NCBI RefSeq assembly: GCF_900116205.1
Contig: NZ_FOZS01000001.1
Coordinates: 1,240,001-1,304,000 of the forward strand
DNA: 64,000 bases
DNA from: Halostagnicola kamekurae
GTDB taxonomy: Archaea; Halobacteriota; Halobacteria; Halobacteriales; Natrialbaceae
Direction of reading: 5' to 3'
Part shown: positions 32,163-42,632 of the stretch, piece after piece
Position numbering within the stretch: the stretch's first letter is position 1
Layout of the letters: each line of letters starts with the position of its first letter
Made by a program: the position numbers and the translations under genes
The notes under the pieces: model-generated
What the model was told of the DNA's origin: nothing
Database searches by the model: none
What the model saw: only the letters and a program-made list of their open reading frames with translations

Positions 32163-33881
32163 CTACGGGTGTGCGTAGTAGGCCACCGTTTCCTCTTCGT
32201 CGTGGCGGTCGATCCGCGCGAATCCGATCCGTTCGAACTGGACCATCTCGTCGGACTCGAGGTCGGCGACCGCGGGTTCCGCGCGGCCGGTCACGTCCCC
32301 GTCGATGGTCCGCATGCGCACCGGAACGCTCTCGGCCGCCGGCACCCAGTGGATCACGTCGACGTCGCCCTCTCGCACCACGTCGATATCTTCGCCCGTG
32401 TACTGGAGCGTTCCGCGAGTGTACTGGAAGCAGCCGAGCCCTTTCAGCCAGATGCGCTCTTCGGGTTCCGGGAGATCGTCGGGCTCGAGCAGGACGCTAT
32501 CGCCGACCGGAATCTCGCGAACCCCGCGTTCCTCGTGGTTCGGGTGCAACGGTGGGTTGCCCTCATCGGGCGGACTACCACCGAGCGGGACCTGATTGCC
32601 CTCGCGGACGAGAAAGCGCCGATCGGTCTCCTCGTCGATCCGATCCCGGTTCGCCGCGTACACCGAACTCATCGCGAGGTCGACGTCGCTCGTGGACGTT
32701 CCCAACTGGACCATCGCCTCGGTGATCGCCTCGCCGCGGATTCCCCGCCGGCGCAGACTTCGCAGCGTCGGCGCTCGGGGATCGTCCCACCCGTCGAGTT
32801 CGCCCGCTTCGATCAGCGATTTGATCGTCGACGTGCTCATCTTGCAATCGTACTCATCGACGTTGACGTGACCCCAGTGGACGACCTCGGGGTACTCCCA
32901 GCCGAAGTACTCGTAGACGAAGCGCTGGCGTTTGGCCGAATCCTGCAGGTCGATCCCGCGGATGATGTGGGTGATGTCGACGATGTGGTCGTCGATACCC
33001 GACTGGAAGTCGAGCATCGGCCAGCAGCGAAACTCCGCGGCTTCCTCGCGCGGATGTGGGGTGTCGATGATCCGGAACGCGACCCAGTCCCGGAGCGCCG
33101 GGTTCTTGTGTTCGATATCGGTCTTGACCCGGAGGACCATCTCGCCGCTGTCGTAGACGCCCGCGATCATGTCTTCGAACTCGTCGAGGACCGTCTCGGC
33201 GTCCTTGTCTCGGTGCGGGCAGGCCTCGCCGTCGTTTTTCAGCTCGCTGAACTCCTCGCCGGAGCACGAACAGGTGTAGGCCCCGCCCATCTCGATGAGT
33301 TTCCGCGCGTGGTCGTAGTAGATCTCGAGGCGGTCGCTGGCCTTGAACGTCGCGTCGGGTTCGAACCCGAGGTACTCGGTGTCCTCGAGAATGGCGTCGT
33401 AGGCGTCGAGGTCCGGACGCTTGGTTTCGGGATCGGTGTCGTCGAAGCGAACGCAGAACCAGCCGTCGTATCGTTCCTTGTAGGTCCCGATGACCGCCGG
33501 CATTCGCGCGTGGCCCATGTGCCACGGGCCGTTCGGATTCGGCGCACAGCGCATCCGAACCTCGTCGTACTCGGAGACGTTCGGCAAGTCCCCGAGCGGG
33601 TGGTCCTCGCCCTCGTCTTCGGCCTCGATCTCGGCTAACTGCTCGGGTGCCAGCGTCTCCAGACGCGCCCGTCGCTCGTCGTGTCCGAGCCCGTTCACCT
33701 CGCTGACGACGCCGCCGACCACGCCGGGAATCGCGTCGGCGTGCTCTCGAAACGCCGGGTTCTCGCCCATCAGCGGCCCCATCACCGCCCCGACGTTCGC
33801 GTCGCTCTCGTGTTTCACCGCGTTCAAGAGCGCGTGTTTTTCGGCTTCGCGCTCGACGCGTTCGCGCAGATCGTCGTCCAT
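32163..33881 (-). CDS. gltX: Glutamyl-tRNA synthetase
   Basis: A 572-residue archaeal-type GluRS. The class I HIGH motif appears as NPNGPWHMGHARMPAV and the KMSKS motif as KMSTSTIKSLIEAG. A C-terminal beta-barrel anticodon-binding region is of the archaeal/eukaryotic type. Archaea without GlnRS use it also to charge tRNA-Gln for amidation. The start at 33881 (MDDDLRERVE) is chosen over a long arginine/serine-rich extension. It is last in a series after RNase J and the prenyltransferase. Confidence 0.96.
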   Translation of the reverse strand: MDDDLRERVEREAEKHALLNAVKHESDANVGAVMGPLMGENPAFREHADAIPGVVGGVVSEVNGLGHDERRARLETLAPEQLAEIEAEDEGEDHPLGDLPNVSEYDEVRMRCAPNPNGPWHMGHARMPAVIGTYKERYDGWFCVRFDDTDPETKRPDLDAYDAILEDTEYLGFEPDATFKASDRLEIYYDHARKLIEMGGAYTCSCSGEEFSELKNDGEACPHRDKDAETVLDEFEDMIAGVYDSGEMVLRVKTDIEHKNPALRDWVAFRIIDTPHPREEAAEFRCWPMLDFQSGIDDHIVDITHIIRGIDLQDSAKRQRFVYEYFGWEYPEVVHWGHVNVDEYDCKMSTSTIKSLIEAGELDGWDDPRAPTLRSLRRRGIRGEAITEAMVQLGTSTSDVDLAMSSVYAANRDRIDEETDRRFLVREGNQVPLGGSPPDEGNPPLHPNHEERGVREIPVGDSVLLEPDDLPEPEERIWLKGLGCFQYTRGTLQYTGEDIDVVREGDVDVIHWVPAAESVPVRMRTIDGDVTGRAEPAVADLESDEMVQFERIGFARIDRHDEEETVAYYAHP

Positions 33882-33993
33882 GAGGAGAGGGTGTTCGCGC
33901 CGACCCAAAACTGTCGCGGTGTCGGTCCGGCCGCTCGAGGCGTATCGATTCCGGTCAGTAAAGCGACCGCGGTGAAACCGACACTCGACTCGG

Positions 33994-35043
33994 TCAGTAA
34001 CCGCGTTCGATGAGGTAGTCGGCCAGCTCACACAGCTGCTGGCGCGCCTCGTTGTCCGCGAGAACGTCCAATCGATTCTTCCCCTGCATGACGAGGTCTC
34101 GAGCCGTCTCGTTGGCGTACGAGATCGACCCGACCGACTCGAGTTCCGAAACCGCGTCGTCGATTTCGGCTTCAGTGACGGTTTCGACCGTGACCGACTC
34201 GAGCAGTTCCTCGACATTGACGCCGCGCTCGCGCGCGTGGACGGTTATCAGCGTTTGTTTGCTCTCGACGAGGTCGCTGCCTCGCTGTTTCCCGAGTTTA
34301 TCGCTCGGGACCGTCAGATCGAGAACGTCGTCCTGGATCTGGAACGCGCGGCCGATGTCGAGTCCGTAGCCGTACAGCGCGTCGACGGTGTCTTCGTCGG
34401 CACCCATCAACACCGCCGGAAGGCACGCCGACGCCGCGTACAACACCGCGGTCTTCTGTTCGACCATCTCGAGGTACTCCTCGGGTGTGACGTCTCGGCG
34501 CTGTTCGAAGGTGACGTCGAGCGATTGGCCCTCGCAGATCTTCGTACAGGTCGTCGCGAGGATGTCGAGGGCTTCGACGATGGCGTCCGGTTCGGCGCCC
34601 GCCTCAAGCATGATCTCGAACGCCTTCGAGTAGAGCGTGTCGCCGGCGAGAATCGCCGTCTCGGTGTCGTACTCCTTGTGGACGGCCGGGACGCCGCGAC
34701 GGAGGTCGTCGTCGTCCATGATGTCGTCGTGGATCAGCGTGAACGACTGGATCACTTCGACGCTCACCGCGGCGGCCATCATGTCGACGGTGCCGTCGGT
34801 CAGCGTCGGAAACTCTCGGTAGGGCGTCGACAGCGGCTCGACGTCCGCGAGCGCTTCCGCAGCCGTCAGCAACACAGCGGGACGGAGCCGCTTGCCGCCG
34901 GCGTCGAGCAAGTACCGCGACGCCTCGTAGAGGCGTTCGGGACGCTGAATCGGCAACTCGTCGGGGATCGCCTCGTTGACCCGTTCTCGGCGCTTGCGAA
35001 CGCCCTCGAGCACGGCTTGTTCTCTCGCCTCTGAAGTGGTCAT
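33994..35043 (-). CDS. idsA: Geranylgeranyl/farnesyl diphosphate synthase
   Basis: A 349-residue trans-prenyltransferase making the isoprenoid chains of membrane lipids. The first aspartate-rich motif is in LIHDDIMDDDDLRRG and the second in IQDDVLDLT, with GGKRLRP for diphosphate binding near residue 50. It starts 1 base after the RNase J stop. It works with mevalonate kinase and isopentenyl phosphate kinase encoded nearby. Confidence 0.95.
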   Translation of the reverse strand: MTTSEAREQAVLEGVRKRRERVNEAIPDELPIQRPERLYEASRYLLDAGGKRLRPAVLLTAAEALADVEPLSTPYREFPTLTDGTVDMMAAAVSVEVIQSFTLIHDDIMDDDDLRRGVPAVHKEYDTETAILAGDTLYSKAFEIMLEAGAEPDAIVEALDILATTCTKICEGQSLDVTFEQRRDVTPEEYLEMVEQKTAVLYAASACLPAVLMGADEDTVDALYGYGLDIGRAFQIQDDVLDLTVPSDKLGKQRGSDLVESKQTLITVHARERGVNVEELLESVTVETVTEAEIDDAVSELESVGSISYANETARDLVMQGKNRLDVLADNEARQQLCELADYLIERGY

Positions 35044-35044
35044 A

Positions 35045-36394
35045 TCAATCGACTAGCTGGATGAGGTTTCCGTTGCTCGAGACGTGCAGATCACGTCCGA
35101 GCTTGTAGCCTTCGCCCTGGCAGAGGTTGACGTAGCCCGACAGTCCCTTGAGGTCCTGGTGGGCCGGGATGATGTTCTGTGGCTCGAGCGCGTCGAGCAT
35201 CGTGTAGTGACCTTCCTGGTTGAGGTGGCCGGACACGTGGATCTCGTCGTAGATTCGCGCGCCCTGCATACCGAGCAGGCGTTCGGCCTGATACCGCTGG
35301 CCCTCGTTCGTCGGCTCCGGGATAACCCGAGCGGAGAAGACGACTTTGTCGCCGTCGTCCAGTTCGTACGGCGTTTCGCCCCGGGCCATACGGGTGAGCA
35401 TCGCACGCGGTTCGCCCTGGTGGCCGGTCACGACGGGGAGGAAGTTCTCCTTGCCTTCGTTCATGATCCGTTTGAACGTCCGATCGACTGACTTGCGGTG
35501 GCCGAACATGCCCAGATCGTCCGGGAAGTCGACGAAGTCGAGTCGCTCTGCGGTTCCGGAGTACTTCTCCATCGACCGGCCCAGCAAGACCGGCTGACGT
35601 CCGATGTCCTTGGCGAACTCGACGAGGCTGGTCACGCGCGAAATGTGACTCGAGAACGTCGTCGCTACGATTCCGCCGTCGTAGTCCTCCATGCTGTAGA
35701 GGACGTCGCGGAGGTGTTCGCGCGCGACGTTCTCGGAGGGCGTTCTCCCCTTCTTGTTCGCGTTGGTACAGTCCTCGATGTAACAGAGAACGCCTTCGCC
35801 TTCGCGGCCGATCTCTCGGAACCGCTTCATGTCGATCGGGTCGCCCACGACCGGCGTGTGGTCCATGCGCTTGTCGAGGCCGTAGACGATCGCGCCCTCG
35901 GGCGTGTGGAGGACCGGGTTGATCGCGTCGATGATCGAGTGGGTCACGTTGACGAATTCGAGTTCGACGCCCTCGTCGCCGATGGTCATCGTCTCGCCGG
36001 CGCTCATCTTGACGAGGTCGTTCTCGACGCCGAACTTCTGTTCGCCTTCGATCTGCTGTTTGACCAGTTCGATCGTAAACGGCGTCGCGACGACCGGCGC
36101 GTTGTATCGGTGAGCCAGCTTCGAGATGGCACCGATGTGGTCGAGGTGGCCGTGTGTCGGGACGATCGCCTGGACGTCGCCCTCGAGTTCGGACATGATC
36201 CGATCGTCGGGGATCGCTCCCATGTCGATCAGATCGAGGCTGTGCATCCGTTCGGTTTCGACGTTGTCGTGGATGAGAACCTTCGAGAGGTTCAGACCCA
36301 TGTCGAAGATGACGACGTCGTTTCCGGCGCGAACGGCAGTCATCTGCCGTCCGACTTCTTCGTAACCGCCAATAGTTGCAATTTCGATTTCCAT
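35045..36394 (-). CDS. rnj: Ribonuclease J, 5'-3' exonuclease
   Basis: A 449-residue MBL/beta-CASP ribonuclease. Zinc ligands are in [12 protein letters not shown], then [10 protein letters not shown] and the beta-CASP histidine region ([19 protein letters not shown]). It is of the archaeal RNase J type that degrades RNA from the 5' end. The ATG at 36394 ([10 protein letters not shown]) is the family start. A TATA-like TTTTTAAC at about 36595 would give a leader of about 175 bases. The 289-base gap to 36683 has no gene. Confidence 0.93.
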   Translation of the reverse strand: MEIEIATIGGYEEVGRQMTAVRAGNDVVIFDMGLNLSKVLIHDNVETERMHSLDLIDMGAIPDDRIMSELEGDVQAIVPTHGHLDHIGAISKLAHRYNAPVVATPFTIELVKQQIEGEQKFGVENDLVKMSAGETMTIGDEGVELEFVNVTHSIIDAINPVLHTPEGAIVYGLDKRMDHTPVVGDPIDMKRFREIGREGEGVLCYIEDCTNANKKGRTPSENVAREHLRDVLYSMEDYDGGIVATTFSSHISRVTSLVEFAKDIGRQPVLLGRSMEKYSGTAERLDFVDFPDDLGMFGHRKSVDRTFKRIMNEGKENFLPVVTGHQGEPRAMLTRMARGETPYELDDGDKVVFSARVIPEPTNEGQRYQAERLLGMQGARIYDEIHVSGHLNQEGHYTMLDALEPQNIIPAHQDLKGLSGYVNLCQGEGYKLGRDLHVSSNGNLIQLVD

Positions 36395-36683
36395 GGTTGT
36401 AGCACTGAAAGCCGCGTGGACTCTCAACGAAACGGTCCGCGGACTCCTGTTTTCTCGGCCCCGGCGTCTTACAGCACGTCGGCCATCCCGCTATGCGCTC
36501 GCGGAGGTCGTTTCCTCCGTTCGAACCCACGATCGCCGTGAGTCGCGAACGCACTTGCCCGCGGGTTTCGGTATCTCACTGTACACGCCGGGGTGTTAAA
36601 AACGCAGTGGGTTGGAATATCTCGCTGTCAGTGGCTGTTTCGGCGACTGTCACGATCTCCCATGGGCGGGAAAAGAACGACGC

Positions 36684-37436
36684 TCACTCGATGGACGTTC
36701 CGACTCTCTGGCCGGCCAGAAACGAGTCGATCGACTCGAGCCCGAAAATCGAGGCGGGAGCCTCGAGTTCGAGCAGCGTCCGGACCTTTCCCGCCATGCC
36801 GCCGGTCACGTCCGTCGCCTCGCTCTCGCCGAGGATCGCGTCGACGTCTTCGAACGACGTGATCCGATCGACGACGGCGCCGTCGTCGTCGAGCACGCCA
36901 GGAACGGTCGAACAGAGTCCGACGCGGTCCGCGCCGAGCGCTCGAGCGAGTTCCGTGACCAGTTCGTCGCCGCTGATGATCGTCACTCCCGCCCCCGCTG
37001 TCGCGATGATGTCGCCGTAGAGTACCGGGACGAACCCCGCCTCGAGCATCGCCTCGATCTGTGCGGTCGGCAGCGAGAGCGCGCCCGTCTCGTCTCGGGA
37101 GGCAGTCGAAAACGGATGGACGGGAACGGCGGGCACGTCCTGTGCGTGGAGTCGGGAGAGGACGAACTGATTGAGCGTCTCCATCGCGCCGTGGATGTCG
37201 ACCACCGCCTCGATCTCGTCTGTCCCCTCGGTCGTCGTGACCCCGTGTTCGCTCGCGTGGTGGTGGCCGAAGCTGCCGCCGCCGTGAACGACGACCAGCC
37301 CGTCCGTGAGCGACCCCCCCTCGAGTGCAGAAGCGACCGCGGCCGCCGACCGCTCGAGGGCCGGTCCGTCGAGGGTTTCCGGTCGTTCCTTGTCGGTGAT
37401 GACGCTGCCGCCGAGTTTCAGGATCGTCGCGCTCAT
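36684..37436 (-). CDS. ipk: Isopentenyl phosphate kinase
   Basis: A 250-residue amino-acid-kinase-fold enzyme. It phosphorylates isopentenyl phosphate to isopentenyl diphosphate, the last step of the archaeal mevalonate pathway. TILKLGGSVITDKERPETLD, VVVHGGGSFGHHHASEHG (with the catalytic histidine) and DVTGGMAGKVRTLLEL are the family motifs. ATGA overlaps the mevalonate kinase gene, so the two enzymes are made together. Confidence 0.96.
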   Translation of the reverse strand: MSATILKLGGSVITDKERPETLDGPALERSAAAVASALEGGSLTDGLVVVHGGGSFGHHHASEHGVTTTEGTDEIEAVVDIHGAMETLNQFVLSRLHAQDVPAVPVHPFSTASRDETGALSLPTAQIEAMLEAGFVPVLYGDIIATAGAGVTIISGDELVTELARALGADRVGLCSTVPGVLDDDGAVVDRITSFEDVDAILGESEATDVTGGMAGKVRTLLELEAPASIFGLESIDSFLAGQRVGTSIE

Positions 37437-38419
37437 TCGAGCCGACACACCCCTTCGTCGGCGAGTTCCGCCCGGAACGCGTCCTCACAGCCGGGCGTGA
37501 ACTTCAGCGCCGTTTCGGTCGCTTCGCTCGGGTCGAGCGCGACGATACAGCCGCCGCCGCCCGAACCCGTCAGTTTCGCGCCGTATGCATCTGCGTCCCG
37601 GGCCGCCCAGACCATCGCGTCGAGCGACCGAGACGAGACGCCGAGCGCCGAGAGCAAACCGTGATTGAAGTTCATCAACCGACCGAGTTCTTCGACGTCT
37701 CCATCGGCCAGCGCCTGCTCGCCGTTCCGGACAATGTTTCCGATCGATTCGACGGTGTTCGCCGCGAACTCGTACTCCTCGCGCAGGTCGCGCACGTCTG
37801 AGACGAGCTGTCCGGTGTCGCCCGCGCCGCCGTCGAAGCCGATCACGATCGGCAGGTCGGGCGCGTCGATCGTCCGGCAGTCGTCGCCCTCGACCCTGAC
37901 CGCGCCGCCGGTCGCCGAACAGAACGTGTCCGCTCTCGATGCCTGTCCGTCCTGAACCTCGTACTCGGTTCTGAACGCGCGATCTGCGATCTCCTCGACC
38001 TCGAGGGTCGTCCCGAGTTCGCGCGTTCCGGCGTCGATCGCGGCGACGGCGACGGCGGCCGAGGAGCCCAGACCCGCCCCGAGCGGGATATCGCTCTCGA
38101 TGGTGACGTCGAAGCCGACGTCCTCCTCGCCGGTCACGGCCCGGACCTGCGCAATTGCTTCGTCGACGTAGCCCGTCGCGGCCGCCAGCAGCGACTCGGA
38201 GACGTCGATATCAGGTTCGTCCTCGGTCCGTCCGCCGTACTCGACGGTAAACCCGTCGAGGCTGAGATCCTCCGCGTTGACTCGAATCTTCTCGTCGTCG
38301 CGGCGCTCGACGCCGACGCGTGCGCGCTGTTCGATCGCACAGGGAACTGCGGGCTCCCCGTAGACGACCGCGTGCTCCCCGAAGAGGTACACCTTCCCGG
38401 GAGCGCTCGAGAGTGCCAT
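37433..38419 (-). CDS. mvk: Mevalonate kinase
   Basis: A 328-residue GHMP kinase converting mevalonate to 5-phosphomevalonate for isoprenoid lipids. Motifs are the N-terminal GKVYLFGEHAVVYGEPAVPC, the ATP-binding PLGAGLGSSAAVAVA and the C-terminal KLTGSGGGGCIVAL. It is first of the mvk-ipk pair. Upstream is a short promoter gap before a tiny membrane gene. Confidence 0.97.
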   Translation of the reverse strand: MALSSAPGKVYLFGEHAVVYGEPAVPCAIEQRARVGVERRDDEKIRVNAEDLSLDGFTVEYGGRTEDEPDIDVSESLLAAATGYVDEAIAQVRAVTGEEDVGFDVTIESDIPLGAGLGSSAAVAVAAIDAGTRELGTTLEVEEIADRAFRTEYEVQDGQASRADTFCSATGGAVRVEGDDCRTIDAPDLPIVIGFDGGAGDTGQLVSDVRDLREEYEFAANTVESIGNIVRNGEQALADGDVEELGRLMNFNHGLLSALGVSSRSLDAMVWAARDADAYGAKLTGSGGGGCIVALDPSEATETALKFTPGCEDAFRAELADEGVCRLE

Positions 38420-38517
38420 TATCGACAGATTCGTGTCTCTCGGCTTAATACCTGTCTTCCGGAGATTCTGTGTAACTGACCAACACTGTCACGCGGACCG
38501 ATACTGTCGGGTCCGAT

Positions 38518-38646
38518 TTAGAGAACGAGCGCAGCGAGCAGCTGGTAGACGATCCCGGCCGCGAAAATCGCGAACAGCAGACCAACGGCCAACATCACCG
38601 CGGGCGGGAGGTGCTCTTCTTCGAATGTGAAGAGGTACTGTCTCAT
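38518..38646 (-). CDS. 42-residue single-helix membrane protein
   Basis: MRQYLFTFEEEHLPPAVMLA followed by a hydrophobic helix ending in LLAALVL. The ATG at 38646 gives a clean amphipathic start and one transmembrane helix. The frame upstream is basic and unlike a protein. Function unknown. It lies between mevalonate kinase and the divergent regulator gene. Confidence 0.55.
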   Translation of the reverse strand: MRQYLFTFEEEHLPPAVMLAVGLLFAIFAAGIVYQLLAALVL

Positions 38647-38834
38647 ACGTTCACTGTCGAGTCTCGACGGGTATGTCTTTCGTTGTTTCGCGCGGGTTCG
38701 CTGGTTCATCGATCCGGACGACGTGTTCGGCTCGAGCACGGTGTCCGATCCGACTGGAATGCTCGACTCGACGGTGCGTTCGGTTCGCGCAGTGTAGTCG
38801 AATTTATGGCACTGACGGCACAACCACCGAGAAC

Positions 38835-39758
38835 ATGTCGCTGGTCCTGCCGAGCGAACTCGTCGTCGACCGATTCCTTCCGACGGTCAGGGCGATGCTC
38901 GCGAGACGGCTCTCCGAACGTGGGATGACCCAGAACGAGATCGCGATCGAACTGAGCGTCACCCAGGCCGCGATCAGCAAGTACGTCGCCGGGGAGGCGA
39001 GCGGCGAGGAACGGTTCCGGACCGATCCGGATACGGTGGCGACGGTCGACCGACTCGCCGAGGGCATCCACACCGGCGAGATGGACGGCTACGACGCCCT
39101 CGCCGAACTCCTCGCGTTGATCCAGCGCCTCGAGGATCGAGGCCCCATCTGCGAACTTCACGAGGAGGAGATGCCCGAACTGCAGGGACTCGGCTGTGAC
39201 CTCTGCGTTCGCGGGCTCGACACGGACGTTCGGGCCGAACGCGAGGTCCTCGCGGACGTCCGATCGGCCGCGCGCACGCTCGCAACCATTTCCGGTATGG
39301 CCGAGTACGTTCCGAACGTCGGAACCAACGTCGGAATGGCCCTCCCGGACGCGAGCGACGAAACCGACGTCGCCGCGATTCCCGGCCGAATCTACTCGAT
39401 GAGCGGGCGCGTCGAGGTGCCGGCCAATCCCGAGTTCGGCGCCTCGAGCCACGTCGCGACGGCCGTGCTCGCAGCGAACACGGTCGATCCGGAAATCCGC
39501 GGCGCGATCAACATCGCGACAGACGACCGCTTACTCGAGGCCGCGAGCGAACTCGGATACGATCCGCTCGAGTTCGACGCCAGTTACGAGGAGCGGGCGG
39601 ATCGCCTCGAGACGCGCTTCGCCGAAGCGAGTGGCGTTCCCCGCGTCGCATACCACCGCGGCGCGTTCGGCATCGAGCCGATCACGTTCGTCTTCGGCGC
39701 GACGGCGACCGACGCCGCCGCCCGACTGCACGAACTCGTCGAAATCGCCTCGGGCTAA
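38835..39758 (+). CDS. Thiamine-responsive regulator, HTH plus ThiN domain
   Basis: A 307-residue protein. The N-terminal helix-turn-helix is LSERGMTQNEIAIELSVTQA followed by AISKYVAGEA (residues about 26-55). A cysteine pair region (ICELHEEEMPELQGLGCDLC) follows. The C-terminal half from about 135 is the ThiN type (GRIYSMSGRVEVPANPEFGA, and YHRGAFGIEPITFVFG). Archaeal proteins of this architecture (ThiR) repress thiamine genes and sense thiamine phosphates. The start MSLVLPSELV at 38835 suits the family. Confidence 0.85.
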   Translation: MSLVLPSELVVDRFLPTVRAMLARRLSERGMTQNEIAIELSVTQAAISKYVAGEASGEERFRTDPDTVATVDRLAEGIHTGEMDGYDALAELLALIQRLEDRGPICELHEEEMPELQGLGCDLCVRGLDTDVRAEREVLADVRSAARTLATISGMAEYVPNVGTNVGMALPDASDETDVAAIPGRIYSMSGRVEVPANPEFGASSHVATAVLAANTVDPEIRGAINIATDDRLLEAASELGYDPLEFDASYEERADRLETRFAEASGVPRVAYHRGAFGIEPITFVFGATATDAAARLHELVEIASG

Positions 39759-39857
39759 AGCTAACCGCGTATCGAGGAAATCGTTCTCTCGAGTGCGAGT
39801 TGCGACCGCTGGCGGCGCTCTCCGGATCGGAACCGAAACGAGAAAATTCGCGTCGAA

Positions 39858-40649
39858 TCAGACCATACTCTCGAAGTCCTCGAGTGAGTACGACGGCTCG
39901 GCGCCGCGCTTGTCGAGGACTTCGTTCGCGAGCAGCCAGTAGACGACTGAGAGGGCCTTTCGACCCTTGTTGTTCGTCGGAACGACGAGGTCGACGTTAC
40001 TGGTCTGGTTGTTCGAGTCACACATCGCGATGACGGGAATCCCGACGGTGATGGCCTCTTTGACGGCCTGGGCGTCACCGATCGGGTCCGTGACGACGAC
40101 GACGTCGGGTTCGATGTAGCCGTCGTACTTCGGGTTGGTGAGCGTCCCCGGGATGAATCGGCCCGTTCGCGCTCGAGCGCCGACGGCCTCGGCGAACTTC
40201 TCCGCCGGGAACCGACCGTACTGGCGACTCGAGGTGACCAGGATCTGCTCGGCGTCGTAGTTCGAGAGGAAGTCCGCGGCCGTCCGAATGCGGCCGTCGG
40301 TCTTCGAGACGTCGAGGACGTACAGGCCGTCGGTCCGGACGCGGTGGATGAACCGCTCCATGTCCGCGGTCTTTTGCTGGGTACCGATATGGACACCGGC
40401 ACCGAGGTAGTCCTCGACGGGGATGAGCAGGTCCGCTTCCTCGTCGGACATCACGTCGTCGTCGAGGGTCGGTCCCGCGTCCTCGTCTGGTTCGGCCTCG
40501 GCCGGTTCGTCGGCGTCGGCGGACTGTTCGTCTGCTGGCTCGACGTCGTCGGCGGGATCGGCGGCGGGACCGGCCCCTTCGGCCGGCTCCTCGTCGATCT
40601 CCTCCTCGGCGGCGTCGAGCCCTTCCTGTTGTGCGTCGTTGTCAGTCAT
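39858..40649 (-). CDS. rpsB: Ribosomal protein uS2 with acidic N-terminal extension
   Basis: A 263-residue small-subunit protein. Residues from about 75 are the uS2 fold ([40 protein letters not shown]). The first 70 residues are an acidic A/D/E/P-rich extension. It overlaps the enolase stop by 4 bases and ends the long ribosomal/RNA polymerase operon. Confidence 0.96.
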   Translation of the reverse strand: MTDNDAQQEGLDAAEEEIDEEPAEGAGPAADPADDVEPADEQSADADEPAEAEPDEDAGPTLDDDVMSDEEADLLIPVEDYLGAGVHIGTQQKTADMERFIHRVRTDGLYVLDVSKTDGRIRTAADFLSNYDAEQILVTSSRQYGRFPAEKFAEAVGARARTGRFIPGTLTNPKYDGYIEPDVVVVTDPIGDAQAVKEAITVGIPVIAMCDSNNQTSNVDLVVPTNNKGRKALSVVYWLLANEVLDKRGAEPSYSLEDFESMV

Positions 40650-41851
40650 GTCGCGTCGTCTGCGATTCTGATAAGCTCGTTTAACTTTGCGGTTCGCTCG
40701 CCGCCGACGGCACCCGTCTTGATGAACGGGGCGTCGGTCGCGACGGCGAGGTGTGCAATCGTCGCGTCTTCGGTCTCGCCCGACCGGTGGGAAACGACCG
40801 AATCGTAGCCGTGCTCGGTCGCGAGTTCGATCGCGTCGAAGGCGTCGGTGAGCGTCCCGATCTGGTTCGGCTTGATCAGGATGCTGTTTGCCGCGCCGCG
40901 GTCGATGCCGGTGGCGAGTCGCTCGGTGTTGGTGACGAACAGATCGTCACCGCAGACGAGCGTCTTGTCTCCGACCCTGTCGGTCAGCTCGGCGAACGCC
41001 CCGTAGTCGTTCTCGTCGAGCGGATCCTCGACGTAGACGAGATCGTATTCGTCGACGAGCGTCGCGATGTACTCGATCTGCTCGTCGGTCGTACAGGTCG
41101 TATCGCTGTACTCGTAGACGCCGGCTTCGTCGTCGTACATCTCCGCGGCGGCGACGTCGAGTCCGAAACCGATCTCGAAGCCGACTTCCTCGGAGACGGC
41201 AGAGACGGCCTCGTCGACGAGTTCGAACGCCTCGTCGTCGTCGATCGACGGTGCCCACGCGCCCTCGTCGCCCTTGCCGCAGGCGACGCCGCGTTCCGCC
41301 AGCAGGTCCGATACCTTCGCGTGGACGGCCGCGTTCGCGAAGACGGCGTCGGCGACGCTCGGCGCGCCGACGGGTGCGGAGAGGAACTCCTGGATGTCGG
41401 TCGCGTCGGCGGCGTGTTCGCCGCCGCCGACGACGTTCCCGAGCGGCGTCGGGAAGTCCCGGCCCCGAAAGGTCCCGCCGAGATGCTGGAACAGCGGCGC
41501 GCCGAGCACGTCGGCCCCCGCTTTCGCCGCGGCCATCGAGATGGCGACGGCGCTGTTCGCACCGATCTTCGAGAAGTCGTCCGTTCCGTCGGCCGCGCGG
41601 AGCGCGCCGTCGACTTCGCGCTGGTTCCCCGCGTAGACCTCACCGACGAGTCGCGGCACGGCGTGTTCGCGCGCCGCAGCGATCGCCTCGCTGGCCGGGC
41701 GCTCGATCGCTTCGTACTCGCCCGTACTTGCCCCCGATGGAGCTGCGGCGCGACCGAACCCGCCGCTTTCGGTCAGCACGTCGGCCTCGACGGTCGGGTT
41801 CCCCCGCGAGTCGAGGATCCGTCGGAGGCGAACGTCGGTGATGAGCGTCAT
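40646..41851 (-). CDS. eno: Enolase
   Basis: This 401-residue glycolytic enzyme converts 2-phosphoglycerate and phosphoenolpyruvate. Family motifs are [18 protein letters not shown], the catalytic lysine region [20 protein letters not shown] and [19 protein letters not shown]. The ATG at 41851 overlaps the RpoK stop by 4 bases. The longer upstream frame is a shadow of rpoK and rpoN. Enolase within the ribosomal operon is a conserved archaeal arrangement. Confidence 0.97.
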   Translation of the reverse strand: MTLITDVRLRRILDSRGNPTVEADVLTESGGFGRAAAPSGASTGEYEAIERPASEAIAAAREHAVPRLVGEVYAGNQREVDGALRAADGTDDFSKIGANSAVAISMAAAKAGADVLGAPLFQHLGGTFRGRDFPTPLGNVVGGGEHAADATDIQEFLSAPVGAPSVADAVFANAAVHAKVSDLLAERGVACGKGDEGAWAPSIDDDEAFELVDEAVSAVSEEVGFEIGFGLDVAAAEMYDDEAGVYEYSDTTCTTDEQIEYIATLVDEYDLVYVEDPLDENDYGAFAELTDRVGDKTLVCGDDLFVTNTERLATGIDRGAANSILIKPNQIGTLTDAFDAIELATEHGYDSVVSHRSGETEDATIAHLAVATDAPFIKTGAVGGERTAKLNELIRIADDAT

Positions 41852-42027
41852 TGCTTCCCTCGTTTGACCGTAAACGGCAGTGCGTCGGCGTCGTACTCTT
41901 CGGCGGCGACGAGAATCGGCTCGGTCTGGTCGGTGTCGATCAGAACGGGCGCTCCATACGACACCTGCAGTGCTCGAGCGCCGAGAATTCGTGCCTTCTC
42001 GTATCGGTTGTGGTGTTGCTGTTGCAT
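41848..42027 (-). CDS. rpoK: RNA polymerase subunit K (Rpb6/omega)
   Basis: A 59-residue subunit: [20 protein letters not shown], then [20 protein letters not shown] and [13 protein letters not shown]. The [15 protein letters not shown] segment is the Rpb6/omega signature that clamps the largest subunit. It overlaps rpoN by 1 base (TAATG) and enolase by 4. Confidence 0.95.
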   Translation of the reverse strand: MQQQHHNRYEKARILGARALQVSYGAPVLIDTDQTEPILVAAEEYDADALPFTVKRGKQ

Positions 42028-42218
42028 TACTGGTATGGTGAGACGACGTCGACGAGGTCGCGGTGTGAGACGAGCATGCGCCGACAGCAGTAGCGCTCGA
42101 CACCGAGTTCGTCGAGCACTGCTTCCGGATCCTCGTCTCCCTCGTTCGCTCGTTCGTCGAATTCTTCCCAGTGTTCGGCGACGACGTTACCACACGTGAA
42201 ACACCGGACCGGTACCAT
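42027..42218 (-). CDS. rpoN: RNA polymerase subunit N (Rpb10)
   Basis: A 63-residue zinc-binding subunit: [19 protein letters not shown], with the second cysteine pair in [15 protein letters not shown] 42218 or the adjacent 42221 can serve. It lies between S9 and RpoK in the standard archaeal order. Confidence 0.96.
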   Translation of the reverse strand: MVPVRCFTCGNVVAEHWEEFDERANEGDEDPEAVLDELGVERYCCRRMLVSHRDLVDVVSPYQ

Positions 42219-42233
42219 CATATCTGAATCACC

Positions 42234-42632
42234 TTAGCGGTAGGACTTCTGGTAGCGCGCCCGAGCGCCCGGGCCGCCCCACTTTTTGGGTTCGGACTGG
42301 CGAACGTCGTTGACGAGCAACGACCGATCGAACTCCATGTAGGCGTCTCGGAGTTCGGCGTCGTTTGCGTGCTGGACGATCCCGCGAGCGATGGCGGTTC
42401 GGACGGCGTCTGCCTGCCCGCTGATGCCGCCACCCTCGACGCGAACGTCGATATCGACTCCGTCCCGGAGGTCGTCGCCGGCGATGCGGAACGGTTCGAG
42501 CATCTTGAGCCGGGACATCTCCGGCTCGACCAGCTCGACCGGCTGGGAGTTGATTCTGACGCGACCTTCGCCGTCTTGAACGGTCGCCCGAGCGACCGCG
42601 GTCTTCTTCTTACCACTTGTGTTCGTTACCAT
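42234..42632 (-). CDS. rpsI: Ribosomal protein uS9
   Basis: A 132-residue protein. It opens with [20 protein letters not shown] and ends in the basic RARYQKSYR tail that reaches the P-site t[23 protein letters not shown] is the family core. Its start overlaps the uL13 gene end by 7 bases. Confidence 0.97.
   Translation of the reverse strand: MVTNTSGKKKTAVARATVQDGEGRVRINSQPVELVEPEMSRLKMLEPFRIAGDDLRDGVDIDVRVEGGGISGQADAVRTAIARGIVQHANDAELRDAYMEFDRSLLVNDVRQSEPKKWGGPGARARYQKSYR

Noticed and set aside
35091-36554. Long arginine-rich frame overlapping RNase J
   Set aside because: Composition (R, G, P, D rich) is that of a shifted frame. The RNase J reading has the complete catalytic motifs.
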